Source: Modestobacter italicus (GTDB taxonomy: Bacteria > Actinomycetota > Actinomycetes > Mycobacteriales > Geodermatophilaceae). Taken from it: a stretch of DNA of 64,000 nt. Under the pieces are notes generated by a model. It had not been told where the DNA came from, searched no databases, and saw nothing but the letters and a program-made list of their open reading frames with translations. The translations under genes were made by a program, and so were the position numbers. Below are positions 60,532 through 64,000 of the stretch, one piece after another. The first letter of the stretch is position 1, and the number at the start of each line of letters is the position of its first letter. The DNA is taken from the NCBI RefSeq assembly GCF_019799965.1, contig NZ_JABGCJ010000008.1:62001-126000 (forward strand), given 5' to 3'.

Positions 60532-61296
60532 ATGGACACCCCCGAGCCCGCGGTGGTCGCGCGGTTGCGCGCGGCCGGCTGCGTGTTCGCCGAGGAGGAG
60601 GCGGAGCTGCTGGCCGAGGCGGCCTCGTCGTCGGCCGAGCTCGACGGGCTGGTCGCTCGGCGGGTGGCGGGGGAGCCGCTGGAGCAGGTGCTGGGCTGGG
60701 CGGAGTTCTGCGGCCTGCGCCTCGCCGTCGAGCCCGGGGTGTTCGTGCCGCGGCAGCGCACCCGGCTGCTGGTGCGCGAGGCGGTCGCGCTCACCGGCCC
60801 GGGGGACGTCGTCCTGGACCTGTGCTGCGGGGTCGGCGCTGTCGGGGCGGCGGTCGCCGCGGCGGTCGGACCGGTGGAGCTGCACGCTGCCGACGTCGAC
60901 CCGGCAGCGGTGCGCTGCGCTCGTCGCAACGTGACCGGCGAGGTGTACTGCGGCGACCTGTTCACGCCGCTGCCCGCCACGCTGCGCGGCCGGGTCGACG
61001 TGCTGGTGGCCAACGCGCCCTACGTGCCCACCGAGGCGATCGCGCTGATGCCGCCGGAGGCGCGCGACCACGAGGCGCGGGCGGCGCTGGACGGCGGCGC
61101 CGACGGGCTGGACGTCCAGCGCCGGGTGATCGACGGCGCGCCGGAGTGGCTGGCGCCGGGTGGTGCGCTGCTGGTCGAGACCGGTCGACAGCAGGCCGAC
61201 CGGACGCTGGCGGCGTTCGTCGCGGCCGGCCTGACCGCTCGGGTGGTCACCGACGACGACGTGTCGGGAACCGCCGTCGTCGGCACGCGGGCCTGA
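60532..61296 (+). CDS. PrmC-related protein-glutamine N5-methyltransferase-like enzyme
   Basis: This 254-residue SAM-dependent enzyme resembles HemK/PrmC. The helical N-terminal domain ends with LEQVLGWAEFCGLRLAVEPG, FVPRQRTRLL follows, the SAM loop is VVLDLCCGVGAVGAAVA, and the catalytic motif reads NAPYVPTEAI. The motif of release-factor methyltransferases is NPPY; the NAPY variant marks a separate actinobacterial subgroup (as in TIGR03704) whose substrate is unknown. It is divergent from the sigma-like gene. Confidence 0.85.
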   Translation: MDTPEPAVVARLRAAGCVFAEEEAELLAEAASSSAELDGLVARRVAGEPLEQVLGWAEFCGLRLAVEPGVFVPRQRTRLLVREAVALTGPGDVVLDLCCGVGAVGAAVAAAVGPVELHAADVDPAAVRCARRNVTGEVYCGDLFTPLPATLRGRVDVLVANAPYVPTEAIALMPPEARDHEARAALDGGADGLDVQRRVIDGAPEWLAPGGALLVETGRQQADRTLAAFVAAGLTARVVTDDDVSGTAVVGTRA

Positions 61297-61300
61297 GACT

Positions 61301-61338
61301 CCGACGGCCCCCTCCCGGGAGTGGGAGGGGGCCGTCGG
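61301..61338. terminator. Bidirectional terminator hairpin
   Basis: The perfect 16-base arms CCGACGGCCCCCTCCC and its complement, with a six-base loop, separate the convergent methyltransferase and lyase genes. Confidence 0.85.
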
Positions 61339-61348
61339 TGCTGCTCGG

Positions 61349-62185
61349 TCAGGCGGGCTCGACGCCGAACGCCGTCGCCAGCTTCTCGATCTTGCGGGCG
61401 CGGCCGAGGCGGGGCAGGTCGCTGCCGTCGCGGATGACCTGGCCACGGGCCTCGAAGTCGGCGAGGAAGTCGCGGGCCCAGGCGACGTCGGACGGCGCCG
61501 GGCTGATGACCTCGTTGATCACCGGCAGCTGGTCGAGCTGCAGGCAGAGCTTGCCGGTGAGGCCCAGGGAGACGGTCAGCGCCGACTGCTCGCGCAGGAT
61601 CGGGTGGCTGGTGCCCACCGTGGGGCCGTCGATCGGACCCGGCAGGCCGCCGACCCGGCTGGCGATGACCAGGCGGGAACGGGGGTAGGCCATCGCCAGG
61701 TCGTCGGCGCTGGTGCCGGTGTCGCGGCGGTAGTCACCGCTGCCGAAGGCCAGCCGGAAGGCACCGCGGGCCGAGGCGATCCGCACGGCCTCCTCGATGC
61801 CGAGCGCCGACTCGACCAGCGCGAGCACCGGGGTGGCGCCGCCCAGCCGGTCGTAGGTCTCGGTGACGTGCTCCGCGGCCTCGGTCTTGGCGAGCATGAC
61901 GCCGGCGAGGCCGGGCATGCCCTTCAGCGCGTCTACGTCGTCGGACCAGAACTCCGTCGAGCGGTCGTTGATCCGCACCCAGGCGCGCTTCTCGCCGGTG
62001 GAGAGGTACTCGGCCACGTCGGCGCGGGCACCGGGCTTGCGGGCCGGGTCGACCGCGTCCTCGATGTCGAGCACGATCTGGTCGGCACGGGAGTCGTGCG
62101 CCTCGTCGAAGAGCTCGGTGCGGGCGCCGTTGACCAGCAGCCACGAGCGGGCGATCCCAGGGTCTACGTTCCGTCCTCTGTGCAC
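61349..62185 (-). CDS. HpcH/HpaI aldolase-citrate lyase family protein (CitE-like)
   Basis: This 278-residue TIM-barrel enzyme resembles citrate lyase beta subunit/CoA-ester lyases. Landmarks are SWLLVNGARTELFDEAHDSR, ADQIVLDIEDAVDPARKPGA, WVRINDRSTEFW, LVESALGIEEAVRI and LAFGSGDYRRDTG. Metal ligands Glu and Asp appear in DIEDAV and ALVESA. Such enzymes cleave malyl-CoA, citramalyl-CoA or related esters; which one is unknown. The GTG at 62185 has no ribosome site but is the last start before the conserved region. Confidence 0.85.
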   Translation of the reverse strand: MHRGRNVDPGIARSWLLVNGARTELFDEAHDSRADQIVLDIEDAVDPARKPGARADVAEYLSTGEKRAWVRINDRSTEFWSDDVDALKGMPGLAGVMLAKTEAAEHVTETYDRLGGATPVLALVESALGIEEAVRIASARGAFRLAFGSGDYRRDTGTSADDLAMAYPRSRLVIASRVGGLPGPIDGPTVGTSHPILREQSALTVSLGLTGKLCLQLDQLPVINEVISPAPSDVAWARDFLADFEARGQVIRDGSDLPRLGRARKIEKLATAFGVEPA

Positions 62186-62268
62186 CGGGACATTGTGGTG
62201 TCCGGGGTCACGGTCGTGCCGCCCGGGGTGCCCGTCGGGGTGTCGCCGATGTGCCCGGTGCCCCCTGG

Positions 62269-62865
62269 TCAGGCCGCGCGCCGACCGAGCAGGTCGAGCA
62301 GGCCCACCCGCCAGTCGACGTCCACCCGGCGCCCGGCCCAGTCGCGCGGACGGACGAGGTCGAACCGGACGAGTTCCGGCTCCCGGCCGGGCGTGCGGGC
62401 ATCGGCCCACAGCAGCGCCAGGTGGTCGCGCCGGCGCAGGTCGGGGGCGCCGTCGATCGCCAGCTGCAAGCGCTGCTGGGCGACCGGCGCCTGCCGGTAG
62501 AAGTCGCGCAGGCCCTGGGTGTCGGCGGCCGGCAGCTCGCCGTCGTCGGAGTGCCAGACCCGCAGCACCTCGGTGGGGGTGCGCAGGATCAGCCCGCTCA
62601 TCGGCAGCCCGAGGTTCTCGTTGCCCGGGTCGACCAGCTCCAGCTGCGTGCCGAAGGGGTGGTCGTCGTGCTCGGCGTAGGGGCGCAGCCGCTCCATCGC
62701 CTCGCGGCGGACCAGCTGGTGGTCCAGGTGCCGGTCGGCCGCGGGCTGCCAGCCGTGCGCCGCGTGGATCTCCCGGCTGACGGTCAGGCCGCCGAGGAGT
62801 GCGTCGCGCACCTCGACCAGCAGCGGCTGCAGTCGCCGGTAGGCGGCCTCGGGGCTGTTGTCCAC
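62269..62865 (-). CDS. Conserved protein of unknown function
   Basis: This 198-residue soluble protein begins VDNSPEAAYRRLQPLLVEVR and has a central segment LVDPGNENLGLPMSGLILRT, followed by VLRVWHSDDGELPAADTQ. I do not recognise the family. It appears to be a mixed alpha/beta protein of ordinary composition. It lies upstream of the CitE-like gene on the same strand, 83 bases away, and divergent from the SDR gene. Confidence 0.6.
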   Translation of the reverse strand: MDNSPEAAYRRLQPLLVEVRDALLGGLTVSREIHAAHGWQPAADRHLDHQLVRREAMERLRPYAEHDDHPFGTQLELVDPGNENLGLPMSGLILRTPTEVLRVWHSDDGELPAADTQGLRDFYRQAPVAQQRLQLAIDGAPDLRRRDHLALLWADARTPGREPELVRFDLVRPRDWAGRRVDVDWRVGLLDLLGRRAA

Positions 62866-62925
62866 GTCGGGCAGTCTGCCGGGCGGGGGTGACGGTCCGG
62901 GGCCGCGGCGCGGCAGGATCACCGC

Positions 62926-63702
62926 GTGTCCACCCCGTCGCCCGCGCCGTCCGCCCCCTCCTGCCCGGTCACCGTGGTGACCGGCGGCAGCCGCGGCATC
63001 GGTGCGGCCACCGCCGTCCACCTCGCCCGGCAGGGCCACGACCTCGTCGTCGGCTACCGGTCGGGCCGTGCCGAGGCCGAGGACGTCGTGGCTGCTGCGC
63101 GGGACCTCGGCGTGCGGGCGGTCGCCGTGCGCGCCGACGTCGTCGACCCCGCGGACGTCGACGCGCTCTTCGCCGCAGCGGCGGACCTGGGGCCGGTGAC
63201 CGGGCTGGTGGCCAACGCCGGGCTGACCGCGCACCTCGGCGACCTCGCCGACACCCCGGTGGACGTCGTCCGGCAGGTGCTGGACGTCAACCTGCTCGGG
63301 GTCGTGCTCTGCGTCCGGCGGGCGGCCCAGGTGATGTCCCGGCGCCGCGGCGGGCCGGGCGGGGCGATCGTCACCGTCTCCTCCAGCGCCGCGACGCTCG
63401 GCTCGGCGCACGAGTACGTGCACTACGCGGCGGCGAAGGCCGGGGTGGACGCGCTGACCGTCGGGCTGGCCAAGGAGCTCGCCGACGACGGTGTCCGGGT
63501 CAACGCCGTCGCGCCCGGACTGGTGCGCACCGGGATCCACGCCGGAGCCGGGGACGCCGGCCGGCTCGACCGGGTGACCGCCCGGGTGCCGATGGGTCGA
63601 CCGGGGGAGCCGGCGGAGATCGCCCCGGCCATCGCCTGGCTGCTCAGCGACGAGGCGGCCTACTGCACGGGTGCCGTGCTGCGGGTGGCCGGCGGGCTCT
63701 GA
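62926..63702 (+). CDS. Short-chain dehydrogenase/reductase
   Basis: This 258-residue protein has the SDR cofactor motif TGGSRGIG (residues about 20-27), Asp in RADVVDP, NAG in VANAGLTAHLG, and catalytic Ser, Tyr and Lys in SSSAATLGSAHEYVHYAAAK. It is close to FabG-type enzymes but not next to fatty-acid genes, so the substrate cannot be named. The stop is two bases from that of the convergent VOC gene. Confidence 0.9.
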   Translation: MSTPSPAPSAPSCPVTVVTGGSRGIGAATAVHLARQGHDLVVGYRSGRAEAEDVVAAARDLGVRAVAVRADVVDPADVDALFAAAADLGPVTGLVANAGLTAHLGDLADTPVDVVRQVLDVNLLGVVLCVRRAAQVMSRRRGGPGGAIVTVSSSAATLGSAHEYVHYAAAKAGVDALTVGLAKELADDGVRVNAVAPGLVRTGIHAGAGDAGRLDRVTARVPMGRPGEPAEIAPAIAWLLSDEAAYCTGAVLRVAGGL

Positions 63703-63703
63703 C

Positions 63704-64000
63704 TCACCAGGTGGGCACCGGGGGGTCGGGCTCGATGAACTCCAGCCGGTTGCCGACCGGGTCGTCGGCGTAGCAGCGGCGGTGCCCCGGGAACCCCTCG
63801 GTGTCCCAGGTGACCTCGACGCGGGCGCCGGTGAGCACCGCGGCCAGCCGGTCGAGGCCGGTGACCCGGATGCCCGGGTGGGCCTTCCTGGCCGGGCGGA
63901 AGTCGGACTGCACGCCCAGGTGCAGCTCCAGCGCGTCGCCGCGCACCCAGAGCCCGCCACGGGCGGCCAGCACCGGCGGCTTGGGCAGCTCGACCAGGCC
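63704..64000 (-). CDS. VOC/glyoxalase-like protein (5' end cut by window)
   Basis: The 98 C-terminal residues of a glyoxalase/bleomycin-resistance fold protein are visible, and the frame continues past base 64000. The segment RCYADDPVGNRLEFIEPDPP is the typical last strand with a metal-ligand Glu, and LELHLGVQSDFRPARKAHPG holds the first His. The substrate is unknown. No start codon is within the window. Confidence 0.85.
   Translation of the reverse strand, partial: GLVELPKPPVLAARGGLWVRGDALELHLGVQSDFRPARKAHPGIRVTGLDRLAAVLTGARVEVTWDTEGFPGHRRCYADDPVGNRLEFIEPDPPVPTW

Overview
The window is 64 kb of very GC-rich, gene-dense DNA with GTG starts, overlapping stop/start junctions and several apparently leaderless genes, so it is almost certainly from an actinobacterium. 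The block fabG-inhA-ferrochelatase-(opposite-strand gene)-NfeD-SPFH has the same order as Mycobacterium tuberculosis Rv1483-Rv1488. Nothing here points to mycolate synthesis. From overall style I favour Geodermatophilaceae (Blastococcus, Geodermatophilus or Modestobacter), but that is inference. No rRNA, tRNA, CRISPR array, prophage or insertion sequence was seen. No stretch longer than 300 bases lacks a gene.

Layout. 1-9 kb: carbohydrate block with two ABC permeases, a GH78 rhamnosidase, the transport ATPase, a secreted GH3 glycosidase and a LacI regulator with its operator. 9-15.4 kb: STAS protein, fatty-acid genes, ferrochelatase, GNAT, NfeD and SPFH proteins. 15.4-19.5 kb: stress control with a SigF-type sigma factor, its RsbW-type anti-sigma, topoisomerase IB, an RsbV-type antagonist and a DUF5709 protein. 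19.7-24 kb: end joining (Ku, a phosphoesterase-ligase LigD and a separate LigD polymerase). 24-31 kb: PurU, a Fur-catalase operon, flavohaemoprotein, an AhpD-like protein and PAC2. 31-39 kb: AI-2E exporter, PPOX protein, a SatD-like/membrane pair, a DUF559 nuclease-like protein, an HTH-MurA fusion and small proteins. 39-51 kb: MarR with an RND pump, two MFS carriers, GH13, DUF2254 and assorted membrane proteins and hydrolases. 51-59 kb: MalT-like regulator and a 5-oxoprolinase cluster (pxpABC, NRAMP-like carrier, GntR, DUF1445). 59-64 kb: degenerate sigma factor with a membrane partner, a PrmC paralogue, a CitE-like lyase, an SDR and a truncated VOC protein.

How the parts work together. Rhamnosyl oligosaccharides would be imported and cut by the left block, with LacI probably controlling extracellular GH3. 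SigF, RsbW and STAS proteins form a partner-switching module, and a SigF-like promoter precedes rsbW-sigF. Fur-KatA, Hmp and the AhpD-like protein form a peroxide and nitric-oxide defence group. The pxp cluster detoxifies 5-oxoproline, with a GntR-type operator lying inside the carrier promoter.

The most unusual signal is a family of intergenic palindromes, half-site CCGGCCATGTTGG followed by its mirror. There are seven copies at four loci, each starting 6-14 bases after a stop codon, and three loci carry tandem pairs. Also notable are a MurA paralogue fused to a DNA-binding domain with an inverted repeat just before its own start codon, and a SatD-like/membrane-protein pair.
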